Shown: positions 51,041 through 62,154, counted from the first letter of the stretch. The stretch is 64,000 nucleotides of DNA from Taenia hydatigena (GCA_036345935.2 JADWOT020000004.1:15679423-15743422), one strand, 5' to 3'. Program-made: numbers and translations. Notes: generated by a model from the letters alone, not told the origin.

Positions 51041-51900
51041 TGTCTTGATTATTTTTAACTCTTCATCCTGGTTCTACGGCCGTATAAGACCCTAACTTTG
51101 AACTTACGCTGGGAGGTATGGCCTCCAGACTACGCTAGTTGCCATCAGTCCTTTTAGACGTGGGCAATGCATATTCTGGCAGAGGAAAGTGAACTTAATC
51201 CCGTAACGAACTCCAACAGGAGGGTTAAAAATGCCTCTTTATTCGGTAACTATTTCAGTTTCCGTTTAGTTAGTGACAATAGCTGTGGTTAGGAGCCATC
51301 TGAAAAAGCTAGTTACGGTCTGTCTACGGTCCCTATATGAAGGTATCAACTATGTAAATACGAGGTAACTTCTCCGCCTCTCTACTGCCTGGATAGGACA
51401 CAGATAGGTAGATATGGTTTGGCAGCACTGAACTGAGTATGAAGCGGCAAATAGGAATTAACCCAAAGCAGCGTTCCCAAAGGACTATTTTAAATCTTGC
51501 CCTGCGTTCCATGTCTATTTTAAGCCTAGAAACGGACCTAAGAGATGGCCAACGCATTTTGCCCCTCCTAAGAACACTTCCTAATCAAGACAAAAATTCA
51601 GATCCCATAGAACTGTTAAGAGAGATCAGTAAAGTTATCTCGTACCTTCTCGGTTGCAAACGAATTCGACGATTGGCTCGGTTAATTCGTGGGTACTATT
51701 TTACAGCATCAAACGCGTTATGGGGACTGACGCTGCGAGCTTGATAAGGCGAGTGCTAGGGATCCATGCTTACCACACTTTTTAATTTTCAAGGACACTT
51801 AAGGCCCTGTGATGATATTTTCCTTCGGAGGGCACGACTGAAACCCATTTCAGTATCCACTTTTTTAACCGGAAGTTAGCAATACCTTTTCCGGCACGCT
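51041..51900 (+). mobile_element. Family A element, copy 3 (probable, 3' end degraded)
   Basis: The 5' repeat, about 51041-51220, contains tggcctccagac, ttgccat and tgggcaatgcatattctggc, which match the family core. The internal region shares with copy 1 the stretch GATCCCATNGAA ... AGRGAGATCAGTAA, and with copy 2 the stretch tcggttgcaa.gaattcgacga ... gtgggtact. A ragged 3' repeat may start near 51775 (ggacacttaagg, ccttcggagggc). Confidence 0.5.
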
Positions 51901-52243
51901 GAGCATTTTTATGGTCAATTTAAAAAATAATTACGGATGGTGACAAATTTTGCTAAACTATACGCATATTTCATTAAGCAATTCTTTTTATACCGCTAGC
52001 TTTCACATTTAAACAAGCCGACGTTAGAAGCACGTGAGACCGCCTGAGATTTTGAGTTTCGGCTTATCTCGCACCGGAATCTGATCGAAATGGGCCGAAC
52101 AACTCCATCGCTTTGTGGTGAGAAAGTGGGATTCAAAAGCCACGTCTCAAAAAAATTCACACCTGGGAAGCAATACCGATTCTCAGGATAGACTTAATCC
52201 CTTGCTCTAATATCAAATCAAGAAGAAATGCTCTGATTTTGGG

Positions 52244-52430
52244 TGTAAATAGTCTCTGACGGCGACGAAAGAAGGTAGAATATGCATTGCTCACGTACGA
52301 AAGAGCTAAGGGACCACTGGTATGGCTCAGAGGGCAGCATATTCGGTGAAGGTGCAATGGTGGAGCCCCTGAGTAGCATTCCTTACCAAAACAGAGTGAT
52401 AAACAAGCTATTAAGGCATTACGCTACTAA
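52244..52430 (-). repeat. Family A solo terminal repeat, minus strand
   Basis: On the minus strand it reads TGTTTATCACTCTGTTTTGG ... CACCATTGCACCTTC ... CCATACCAGTGGTCCC ... GCATATTCTACCTTCTTTCG and ends ACTATTTACA. It matches the family core closely. Confidence 0.55.
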
Positions 52431-54297
52431 TGAGTGTGGTTACAATCACCTTTGGGTAAGAGATGATTTTGGACTGCACCAGCTTTCAAAATAGAGTGAA
52501 ATTCCCCTCATGCTAACTCACAAAATCTTCATATTTTGTAGTGACAGGATTGATAATCGTTTATTTGCATTTGCGTGAAAGTCCAATTAGCCCAATTGTT
52601 AAAGTGAAGGAGCATTAAACGGCTAGTAGCATGGACGACATACTACCAACAGCCTGACTGTAAAATGTAACGGTTTGCAAGACAGAGAAAGAAATCATAC
52701 TTTACTGATGGCAAGACATGCCGTGATTTTGGATTGGAATTCCCAAACATCGTATATTGAGTCAAATTCTGCCTTAATTACATTTTGCCACACTCAAACC
52801 TTTGCGAAATGACCTTTTATTTAAAAAAGAGAAGGAACATTCTAGAACTGACTTCGATTTTATTGCCCAAAAAGTAGTCTTTCTGCTCACTTTTCTCTGG
52901 AAGGGCGATTTATCACAATTGGTGTGGATGGTTAGGAGGAATTTCTTCCACATTCCCATCACCCAACCAATGAAATTGCTTTTAGGCAATCAAGACCTCT
53001 TAAAAACACCATCTACCTCGTTTACAGCTTGCCAAATGGAGGATGGTTGTGGCTAAAAAACTTTTACTGGACGACCTAAGAGGAAAATAGTTTTGTTTTA
53101 GTCACACTTCGACTTGATGCTTCCCAAATGGAAAAAAAGGATTTTTGCAAATGTTTTCGCAAGTGAATTAAGAGTAGGGATCCACCATAATGTAGATCCA
53201 TCCAGAATGGCAATCAAGACCTCACTTATTGCGGATATCCACGAGGGACCCACGTACCCGCATATTGAGGAGGGGGACTATTAGGGAACTAACAGGGGTT
53301 GTCATCAGTAATGCCTTCACCCCTGCCCCAACCCACCTTTGGGTCGAGTCCGTGATCCCCTATTCACACGACCATTAAAAGGTTTACCAATTAAAGCCGC
53401 GTCCTCTCCCCTTCTCCCTTAACTGTCCCAAACCGCGGTTATTAATCGGGGCGCCTGTAACCTCAGATGGTTTTTAGTGAAAGTATCTCAATAGCGATCT
53501 CGGAGCAACACAAAGGCGGCGGCAAATGACGTTTAACGACAAAATCAACCCCGAAAAGAATTAATAGTTCCAATCATTACCACTAAAGTTACAGTTGGAA
53601 GTTCAAAGTTTGCTTTCCATCAGTCAGTCAGACCGATTCCATGATGAATTGTAACCAAGTGGAGACCAATCGCTACCAATGACTACAGTAGATTTGGACG
53701 AATGAATAGTGAATAAGTAAGTGGATGGGAATCTCAACGCCCCCTTTAACTACTCTCTTTTTTAGTTTGTCTAGGCTATTCATCAGTTCTGTATTAGGTC
53801 AGGCCCGAAATGCGATTCATTTTAGGCAGTAGAACCTTTCCATGGATTCAAGGCGTCGACCGTCGTAATGTAAGCTTTCCAAATTACTAAACGATGCTGA
53901 ATACTTTCGTGCTTTAACTCCTACCTACTGGATGGTAGCTATGCCAACGATTTGAATGCTATGACCTATTTAACAGAAAAATTTCTACTACCAATCAACT
54001 GGCCAGCAATACGAAGGTCAAGATAAAGTACAATTTTTATCTTTGCACTTTTGGGCAAATCAGGAATGTGATTGCCCTACCGTGCCATAAATCCAACAAA
54101 AGTCAGTGCTTGATTGATTGAGTGGAAGTATTAACGACGTTGTAGCTCTGTTGGTGTTGTGTAGTTAATAATCATTAGTGAAGCGCCCTATAGTAAAGAT
54201 TGATTCCTCCCAACCGACTTAATTAATACTTCCCTAAGGGAGTAAGGGATAGATGGATCGTAATATTTAGCAAAGTAGGCGATTCAATTGCTGGTAG
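52431..54297. other. No gene seen
   Basis: Unique sequence. A GC-richer patch at about 53,230-53,460 contains C runs and two or three CpG clusters but no exon that I recognise. Confidence 0.55.
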
Positions 54298-54491
54298 TAA
54301 GGCGTATGGTTGTTTGCTAAATTCTCGGCTTCGGTAACAAACCACTTTAAGGTTTCATTATTGCACCTTCGTTAGATGGTCTAGCCTTCTGCCTGTGCCA
54401 GTAACCCTCAGTTCTTCTGCAAGCCGGTAATAACTGTTCTGCCCGAATGGTATGCCTTCTTTTGACTATATGGAGATCTTAGGGCACTAAA
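54298..54491 (+). repeat. Family A solo terminal repeat
   Basis: It reads TGTTTGCTAAATTCTCGG ... ATTGCACCTTCGTTAGATGG ... GTTCTGCCCGAATGGTATGC ... GATCTTAGGGCACTA. It is immediately left of the minus-strand copy 4, so the two form a head-to-head pair. Confidence 0.55.
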
Positions 54492-54559
54492 TTTGCATAG
54501 ACTAGAATTTCTCTGATTTTTTCGGTGTTCAAAGAATTGTAGGCACAATTTTAATCTCT

Positions 54560-55337
54560 GCTTAGCTCGGATACATTGTTTCATATTTTTGATATGGTGG
54601 AAGGGTTGGGCTACTGTCATGTTTCGTAGGTCAGGCCGCCTTGAAGAGGTACAATGGTCGAGCTCCTAAGTGGTCCATTACCAAAACTGAGATTTAAACT
54701 AACTTATTACACATCTTCTCTCCTCTCTTGGGCGTCGTTCTTGGCACTGTTACCTACCATCAACTCTAATGGATCTAAAGTGTCGTTCTGTTTGATAACC
54801 TTCTCCGGAGAAGTGAGATGTGCTGGTAATCTCATATGCCCATTACAGACCGTGCAAATTTGACATAGTTTTGTAGGAAAAGGCTTCGTTTATATTCCCC
54901 TTTGCCACTTGTTTCTTACTTCAGAGCTGTCTGGCTCCAGTCTAGCTAATAGAAAAGTAGAGGTATCTTCTGTTCACCTTGATGGTATCTTCACATAGGC
55001 ACTGTTGGCAACTTCATAAAGATAATTTATTTTTAGTGGTTCACGACCAGTATGGCTTCGGTCTTTAATACCATCTGATGGAAAACGCTGTTTTCAGCCT
55101 TTCTTCTGTCCAAGGAGAAGGGATGGAAATCAGGGTTTTCTTTCTGCTGCCATCAATGTGGTTCCTAAAGACTTCTCTGAAGACGAAAGAAGAGGCAATG
55201 CTATGGTAGACCATGTGCTGTTGACGCACGGAAGGAAGTGGGACTACTGGTATCACCCGAAGGTTAGGTCATCCGGCGGAACTCTCACGTGGTCCGCTAC
55301 CAAAACCGAGAAACGAACGATCAATTAAATTGCTACA
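54560..55337 (-). mobile_element. Family A element, copy 4, minus strand (both terminal repeats, short interior)
   Basis: Read on the minus strand, the 5' repeat is 55337 to 55157 (TGTAGCAATTTAATTG ... GGAACCACA). It is followed at once by TTGATGGCAGCAG. The purine tract agagaggagagaaga precedes the 3' repeat, 54713 to about 54560 (TGTGTAATAAGTTAG ... ). The interior is only about 440 bp, so part is probably deleted. The start TGTA and the end ACA give the clearest repeat borders of the family. Confidence 0.6.
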
Positions 55338-56059
55338 GACATTCATCCAACCATTTTCCTTATGTACGCCGTCGCACCAAAACATGTGCCTTTGGAGCGT
55401 TCCATTAATTTTACTAAACTTCTCAAGCTGAATTCTCTCGTACTAACTCTCTTATTAAATTTAAAAAACGGTCAACGCCAAAGTCGAAACGTTTACTTTT
55501 GATAACTATTTATGTAATGATCCTAGTGTATGCAAGCAACTAGCGATAAAATTAGCAATTAATAATTATATGAGACATACTTTGTTTCACGTTAAAAACA
55601 ATCAGATTTTGAGGGGCTTTACAACATTAGGTGGGCAGCGAAAATATGAGCCCGACCAAACATTACTCTGGTAATATTGTATTCAAACGACCCGCCTGAA
55701 TATTCGTTTGACTTAAGAATTCCAACATCACCAAGATACAACACCTGATCCCGCTAATTTTAGTACTGACATTTACCAGTTTTTAATATTTTAATTAAAG
55801 CATTCGAAAAATTTGTGGATGTTTGAAATACGACTCATTAATTAGCCTAACCACATGAATCAGCATCCGATATTAGCCGTAAGGTGACCTTTGTTCACCT
55901 TTTAACATGCAATTAGTCAACAGTTGTTGGGTTGATTGATCAAAGGTCTACAGAACTGAGGTAAATGGTAGGATGTCAAGAATGCCTGCGGCAGAGCTCA
56001 ATAAACAGCAATTTTGGCATTTTCGAATGTATTTAACCACTTCGCTGTTTGGTATGGTA

Positions 56060-56240
56060 TCTACAGCGCCTCAAGACTTCTCTGAAGACGAAAGATGGAG
56101 CATTCGGGGAGAAAGTGTGCTGTCGGCGTACAGTAAGGGTTGAAACTTCCGGCATGGCCCGTAGGTTAGGCTGCCTTGTGGGCAATCTAAGTAGCCAAGC
56201 AACAAAACCGAAAGCTAAGCTAACACCTAACGTATTGGAG
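56060..56240 (-). repeat. Family A solo terminal repeat, minus strand
   Basis: On the minus strand it reads TGTTAGCTTAGCTTTCGG ... GGCAGCCTAACC ... GGCATGCCGG region ... CTTCAGAGAAGTCTTGAGG and ends GCGCTGTAGA. No partner repeat is seen on either side. Confidence 0.5.
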
Positions 56241-56689
56241 TATTTTATAATGTTCATTGGATTAGGAATGATTAATGATGCACATTGGAAAATGTAGTCG
56301 ATTCACCTTCCTGTTTCAGAGTACTTTAAGTACAACACTTTCAAGAAATGCTGTTAAAGGAGAAAGCAAGCGATTACACAAGTATATTGATTTCAAATGG
56401 TCGAATTTCTGATTCCTTCCATATTTTTCATGAGAGTCTCAGACTGCCATGAAGACAGTCACATTACTGTTTTTGTCTCTTCCCCATCTCCCTATCAGTT
56501 AAGACTAAACTCAGTCGATTTCTTTTCCTTAAAACGCACAATCTCAGTGCGTCTGCTTTGTAACTCTGCTTTGGGCCTTCAGTCCAGCAGTGCTTTTTTT
56601 TGTGGGCGCCGTACGTTCAACAAAACGAGCTGTCCAACGGCTCACCAACACAAACCGACAGCCACAGGAAGTTAGCTAGAGCAGGCGGT

Positions 56690-57010
56690 TTAGCCACAAC
56701 ACCCGGAAAGCCAAGCGCTGCAGTGATTCATCACTACCACCGCTGAAGCTCTAAGCCATGACGCTGACGTGGCCATTCCACGATGACTCATCCCACCTGG
56801 AGAGAGCAGATGCGAGTGCATTTGCGCACGCGCACCCCCTCCCCCATTGGCTGGCGGAGGTGTGCACGCGTTTCGGACGAGGGGATGATTGGTTAGCCTC
56901 ACTCACGGACGGTTCGTCTATTGGTTGATGTGCATTCGCGAGGGTCGGATAATTGGTGGTGAGGGGATAGAACGTCTGGTTGCACGAGCCAATCGGAATA
57001 GAAGACGTGT
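56690..57010. promoter_or_regulatory. CpG-rich promoter-like stretch with five CCAAT boxes
   Basis: The sequence is locally GC- and CpG-rich (gcgcacgcgcac, cgcgtttcggacg, cattcgcgag) in an AT-leaning neighbourhood. It contains ATTGG at 56846, 56888, 56920 and 56952, and CCAAT on the top strand at 56989. Start-to-start spacings are 42, 32, 32 and 37 bp. CCAAT boxes are the target of the trimeric factor NF-Y. Clusters about three helical turns apart are a familiar feature of animal promoters. The nearest candidate gene is the membrane-protein locus about 1 kb downstream. Promoter function and direction are inferred. Confidence 0.5.
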
Positions 57011-57970
57011 CTAAAGCAGCATGAAGCTAGCGCTGGATGCAATTAGTTTTCCACAGTTCATTATTGTTAGCATGAAGAACAGTTTTTACCATACTGTGTA
57101 GCTTTTATCAAACAAATAATGAGTGTTGTTTGAAAAAGTAGTGCCTTAACAAATACCCTTTCCGAAGAGAAAAGTACAGGGCTGTCACTAAGTGGCAACT
57201 AATAACTATGCAGATGTAAAGCACCTTGAATGAACACAATACAGTTTTTACAACAAATTCGTAAATTTGTGCACAGATGAAAGGCGGTTGCAATCCTTGA
57301 GCGACACATTGACATGTGCACAGAAAACTACGGGCTTTCATTAAAGTCACTGCTGTCGATAGAGATATAATCTCTTTACTTATAAACTTAAGTAAAAACA
57401 TGATACCTCAGTGACACCCGCAAATGGAATAGAACTGCAAAATTTATGGCAGTTACTACTTTACTCACTTCAAGGTTTGCCTTACAGTTTGCAGCTTGCG
57501 GCGTTATTTTCAGCTCAGTAAAACTGCACGTAAGCAGTCGTAAATTGTTTTTTCAAACACTATGATCTTACCAGTGTCTTCCTCGGCTTAAAGATTTATC
57601 AAAATTAAAAGCCCATCATATGTGCTAATTAAGTCAGCTTTAAGATACAAGGGTAGATTTACTACTGGCTTAACTAGGGACTAGGTGATCGGTAGCACAA
57701 GTGGTATGAGTTGGGTACCATGAGGTCACAGAATTGGGGAAAACGAAAAAAATTCTCCTGAATCCAAATCCTTTATTAAGTTAATTTCTATCCCATTACT
57801 ATGGCAATAAATTCTGAGTCAATTATGAGCTGTTTGCGAAGCGGCTAGTGCATGCAATGATTTCTTAACTTAACATAGAGAGGAAACCGGCGTTTAAACC
57901 TCTTGCCCGATCACTTAAAAGACATAAGTAGATAAAATGTATGCCCCATCACAGTAGCCTATGGAAATAG
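57011..57970. other. Between the CCAAT cluster and the membrane-protein exons
   Basis: AT-rich sequence. If the CCAAT cluster is the promoter of the downstream gene, this would be 5' UTR and/or a first intron. Candidate acceptors just before the coding frame are cactcag at about 57,990-57,996 and aatag at 57,970. Confidence 0.35.
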
Positions 57971-58021
57971 GGTACGATCCCACCAACCCCACTCAGCTGC
58001 CTCATTAAACGTTGGAGAGAG

Positions 58022-58637
58022 ATGCCATCATTAATGCCACAAACACTCGTCTGCATTTGGGTAGTAATGAGTTTGATTCACCGATTATTTAACATCTACC
58101 TCGGAGAATCCACAGCTCTTCTCGGTGTAGTTGCTAGTTTCCTCTCTCTGGGCTTCTTCTGGAATGAATCAACAACCTTCCTAGGAACTTGCATCCTCCT
58201 GTTCAGCGTCCCCATCACTGACATTGGCTACCAGTCACTTCACAGTTTTTATCACTTAAGTGAAAACCTAGTTCCAGATTCCATCTCGACACAAATAGCA
58301 GTTCTCCATGCAGTTTCCTACCACGCTCTTAATGTCTTCGAGCTGGCGCACAAATGGCTGTTAGTGGTGGTGGCGTTGGAGCGCCTTCTTTTTTCTCCAC
58401 TCAAACGATTTTCCACAGTGGTGGGCAGCGACCTCGGTTGCAGCGGCAGAGACAGTGGTGATGGTGGCAGAAATGCTGGTGGGGGTTCCATCGCTCCTAC
58501 CCAAACTGCCAACTGTGTCTCCGAAAGCTGAAAGGGTCTACAAAATGGCGCATATCCTCGTAGAGTGCTTTTTTGTGGCGATTCTATCCATAATGTTAAT
58601 GATTGTGTTTTTTTTTGTCACAAAAGTGCAGGTTTAG
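58022..58637 (+). CDS. Multi-pass membrane protein, possible divergent rhodopsin-like GPCR, 5' part
   Basis: The frame from ATG 58022 (open back to 57971, just after a tag) has hydrophobic stretches at about residues 7-20, 30-47 and 52-70 and a longer one at about 90-118. The last reads KWLLVVVALERLLFSPLKRF, which resembles the end of TM3 of class A GPCRs with ER in place of DRY. The stretch before it ends in a TM2-like PITD. The usual TM3 cysteine is not seen. After a glycine- and serine-rich hydrophilic loop the frame stops near 58531, but a shifted frame continues from about 58535 with VECFFVAILSIMLMIVFFF, a strong membrane helix ending at KVQ (58631) before gtttag. The frame change needs either a very short intron (a 49-nt candidate has weak sites) or a frameshift. 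That leaves a gene with a microintron, a decayed gene, or another type of membrane protein. No specific receptor family is recognised. Confidence 0.45.
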
Positions 58638-58795
58638 TAGCTGGATAAACGATCTATTGTGCATAAATACTCCCTTAAGATCTCCATTTTGAATCATCAG
58701 CCATTTAATTGAGTTAGGTGCTGGACCAGTGAGTTCCAAAGTATGTCTTGAAGCTGCTAAGGGTTGCATAAGTCTGACTGCAATTGGTATTCAAG

Positions 58796-59173
58796 ATTCA
58801 CTACAACTTTCTTTCCTATAAGATTGTTACTGGTATGGACATATTTATCATGGTAGGTGAAAAAGACGGCTTTGAAACACAGTGGGTAGGTAATCAGACC
58901 GATGATGTCGCAAGTCGTATGATGAGTATCCTGCAGACGATTTTGATTACCTTCACTGCTTTCGCGATGCCCTGCTTCAACTCCAGCGTGCTGCACTTTT
59001 ACTGTCAGTACAATCAACTCTGCACCTCGGCCACCATGGACGCCGTGGAGGATGGAGCAAGCGCGGTCGCCAACCTCAAATTTCTTCATCTACATCCTCC
59101 AGTCAAAGGGCTACCGTCAACTTTTGCTCCATCAGCTTCACCTGCAGCAATATCAGTGCTTTCGGATGCATGA
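58796..59173 (+). CDS. Candidate 3' exon of the membrane protein (TM7-like segment)
   Basis: This frame is in phase 0 with the upstream segment that ends at 58631. The intron would be 58632 to 58795, or to 58822 using the more pyrimidine-rich acceptor before AAG|ATT. It contains a polar region with a possible N-glycosylation site (GNQTDD), then the hydrophobic stretch MMSILQTILITFTAFAM and a run, FNSSVLHFYC, that could stand where class A receptors carry the TM7 NPxxY motif. A tail of about 45 residues rich in Ala, Pro and Ser ends at a TGA at 59171. If this is a GPCR, two central helices (TM4/5 or TM5/6) are not visible between the parts, which weakens the receptor model. Exon status is inferred from frame, hydrophobicity and position only. 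Confidence 0.35.
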   Translation: MHYNFLSYKIVTGMDIFIMVGEKDGFETQWVGNQTDDVASRMMSILQTILITFTAFAMPCFNSSVLHFYCQYNQLCTSATMDAVEDGASAVANLKFLHLHPPVKGLPSTFAPSASPAAISVLSDA

Positions 59174-59993
59174 TAGTGGGGACGCGAAATAGATGCAAGG
59201 TACAAATGGAGGCATCAGTGCTGCTGAAAGAAGTAGGGAGCGTAAATGAAGTGACAGGAGTGGCAACGTCGAATAATAAATTGCGACAGAATATTAGTGA
59301 ATTTTAATCCGAACCCATCCACTAACGCCTAAATTGTAATACGAGGGGAATAGAATCAAAATGAATATGGAGTTGATAATTTACCTAGTACACCATAAAA
59401 GATTTTTAAACATTATTATTATTTGTTATTCATTCATTCCGTTAATAGTGAAGAGCCTCGAGTCATCCATAATACTAGAAAGGGATGTGTACTGGCTGGA
59501 GAAGGTACCGAGTTAGTCCGGAGGCTACACCGGTGGGCAGAAGAACAAGCCAACGAAACGGAGAGCAACACAATTAATCAAAGTATCACAATACCTCAGG
59601 TACTCTGGCGGAGCAAGAAGCGAATTTTCTCTCTTCAGATTGCATTCTTAGTAGTAAAATGATGGCACTGCTTTAAAACGGAAACTTGTTATTGGCAAAA
59701 TGCATTTCTCGACGCCTCAATCGCCCCAATGTGACATCACTGGCCCACGGGGCTGCCTCTGGGAGCTTCATTGAGGTTCCGACTTGACGTGAAACCTTAG
59801 TTCCATTCAGGATTTATGGTCGACTAAAGCTGGAGATTGCAGTCGTGCAGGTTTACGAAAAGAAGAAACCATTGTCTACCCACTGCATCTCCGGGAGGAT
59901 TAAAGTATGCATCATTCAGACATGCATAGGATTTGCAGCTGTGAAAGTCGAGACAGGACTTTGTATTCGAAATGGAGAATAATTTCTGCAATA

Positions 59994-60147
59994 TGTTAAT
60001 TGTTTGCTTAACTCTTGGTTTCGGAAGGGAGACTACTTAGGGTTATCGCTATGTGCCTTTGTCGGGAGGCCGTCTCGTCCCTCATACGTCGGCAATACCT
60101 ATTGTTTCAGGGTTTATGTCTTTGCTCAAAGGCACGGGACGCTACCA
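59994..60147 (+). repeat. Family A solo terminal repeat
   Basis: It reads TGTTTGCTTAACTCTTGG ... CCTTTGTCGGGAGGCCG ... ACGTCGGCAATACC ... GGCACGGGACGCTACCA. A TGGGTGGCA stretch follows within about 15 bp. The rest of the element is not seen. Confidence 0.5.
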
Positions 60148-61088
60148 TTTCATTATCTGGGTGGCAATTATACTAGTGAAGCAAACATAAAATTCTTCGG
60201 AAAATAATTACAACCAAGATTAGAGATCCGACCTGATTTTGCATTAAGAGGAGGCGTAAATAGACTTCTTTAAATAATTAACCTTACCTTGTGGGGATAA
60301 GAGAAATTATGAAAATTAAGAGAAGTGGAAAAACACTAAAAAAGTTAGATAAAAACGTGGCGGGTTCACAAAAGCCAACTAATGGAATGGTTTCAAGTGC
60401 ACCGCAAATGGAATCGGACAAATTTTTACCCGTCAAAGCCCATCCATTTGTGTTTCGGTCAAGATTATGCGTGACATGGAGGAGGCAAAATGGGGGCCAT
60501 AAGCAGTGCCTTTTAGGGCAAACTGTTATTTTCCCTTGACATATGAAGGCAAGTTTGCTGAGGAAGAGAAGAAATCTCAAAACTTTTACCGTTTTATATT
60601 GCCCTTGAAAGGACTTGCACTCATTTCAATCGTATGTGCTTACTACCAGCTAAAATACTAGCCTAACCAAGTGGTTTGAATAAGCACCAATATTTCCTCT
60701 GGAGCGTGCATCCGGGCCTCTTAGCTTCATGTGGGTTCTTCAATGGTGCTTTAATTTAAAAATACAACGATCCGATATTTCGTCAGGTTGTTCAACCATG
60801 CAGACGTCTCAACCTCCTTAAGTCAAACTTCCACTCAGAGACATGGTTTTCAGGTTATGACAATACGGTTTTAGCCCTTTGGAGTCTTACAAATGTGCTA
60901 TCCTGGCGAAGAACAGGGAACATCCGAGATGGTGCAAAAATACTTTAAAGGTGTCAGAAAGAAAATTTAACAAGATAGATCCACTGCTGACATGTGCGAA
61001 ACAATTGTTTAATGAGATTTAAAAATATGGTAAGAAGGTAGGCGCTGCAAAATCCACTGAGGCCAACAATAACCGAATTCGAGACTAC
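60148..61088. other. No gene seen
   Basis: AT-rich sequence between a solo family A repeat and the fold-back. A short frame at 60291-60539 resembles nothing known. Confidence 0.5.
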
Positions 61089-61319
61089 TGTAATACTTAA
61101 TTCTTTAAATGCGTTTTGTAGGCCAGAGGCGGGAAGTCAATTTGAACCACGTGACGGAGCAGCGCGGAGACTCGCTGGAGCGTGACACATCCTCCGCCTA
61201 AACCCCATATCTCGCCTAGCTGTATTTATCACCCCATATACATTAAAGATGTCTAAGCGCACGCAGACTTCTACTATCAAGGGTAACCAGGAGGGAGAGG
61301 AGGAACCCTCTACACTACA
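61089..61319 (+). repeat. Left arm of a 230-bp inverted repeat (fold-back), LTR-like
   Basis: The arm starts TGTAATACTTAATTC and ends CTCTACACTACA, so it has TG...CA borders with complementary TGTA/TACA tips as in LTRs. It aligns with the reverse complement of 61553-61781 with roughly a dozen mismatches. It contains CpG-rich DNA and a TATTTATCACC/CCATATACATTAAAG stretch. It is unrelated to family A and much less decayed. Confidence 0.85.
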
Positions 61320-61344
61320 GATTAAGCATAGATAACACTGCGAC

Positions 61345-61515
61345 CGTAGCGTCCCGAAACTCCCTTGAAGACAAAAGGAGGCAAAATACGAGGGCAGAAT
61401 ATGCGTATTCGATAGACAGAGGGAATGGAGCTGATAGCATGACCCGGAGGCTAACCCACGCGGCTAGGGCAACATAGACACCTATGTTGGAGACCGATAT
61501 CAGCAATCCAAACGA
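61345..61515 (-). repeat. Family A terminal-repeat fragment inside the fold-back
   Basis: On the minus strand it reads CCCTAGCCGCGTGGGTTAGC ... TCATGCTATCAGCTCC ... GCATATTCTGCCC ... TTTTGTCTTCAAGGGAGTTT ... GGGACGCTAC. The 5' start of the repeat is missing or unrecognisable. Confidence 0.5.
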
Positions 61516-61552
61516 ACAAAGTATTACAATGACTGTATAGGGTTTAAAAACC

Positions 61553-61781
61553 TAGTGTAGAGGGTTCCTCCTCTCCCTCCCGGTTACCCTTGACAGTTGA
61601 AGTCTACGTACGTTTAGACATCTTTAATGTATATGGGGTGATAAATACAGCTAGGCGACATATGGGGTTTAGGCGGAGGATGTGTCACGCTCCAGCGGGT
61701 CTCCGCGCCGCTCCTTCACGTGGTTCAAATTGACTTCCCGCCTCTGGCCTACAAAACGCATTTAAAGAATTAAGTACTACA
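61553..61781 (-). repeat. Right arm of the 230-bp fold-back
   Basis: This is the inverted copy of 61089-61319. On the minus strand it starts TGTAGTACTTAATTC and ends CCCTCTACACTA. Differences are scattered substitutions, some at CpG sites. I see no target-site duplication outside the arms. Confidence 0.85.
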
Positions 61782-62154
61782 CTAGGAATCAAAACGATAC
61801 AGTAAATTTGTTCAGAAATATTAAACCGGCAAATTTTAGGTTAGTAAAATACCCAATCTCATTAAAACATTTTTAGCATAGCAGCATCATTCAACGCTAA
61901 AGAAACTACTTAAAATTCACGCATTAAATCTGAGATGAAGTAAATAAGTTTGCAGCGCTAATCAAACTTTAGGATAAACCTATTCATAAAATTATTTGAT
62001 ATATCATAGTCAATCTTTGCATTGAAAATCAAATTAAATGCACCGGTGTTAAAAGACTTTTTTTACCATACTAAGAAAGATTGCGAGTTATGCATTAAAT
62101 ATTTCACAATGATTGCTAGTTTGTTTTGTCCACTCATCACCCGCCAAACTCGCA

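Noticed and set aside
58318..58512. Minus-strand frame opposite the GPCR-like exon
   Set aside because: It is a shadow of the plus-strand membrane-protein frame.
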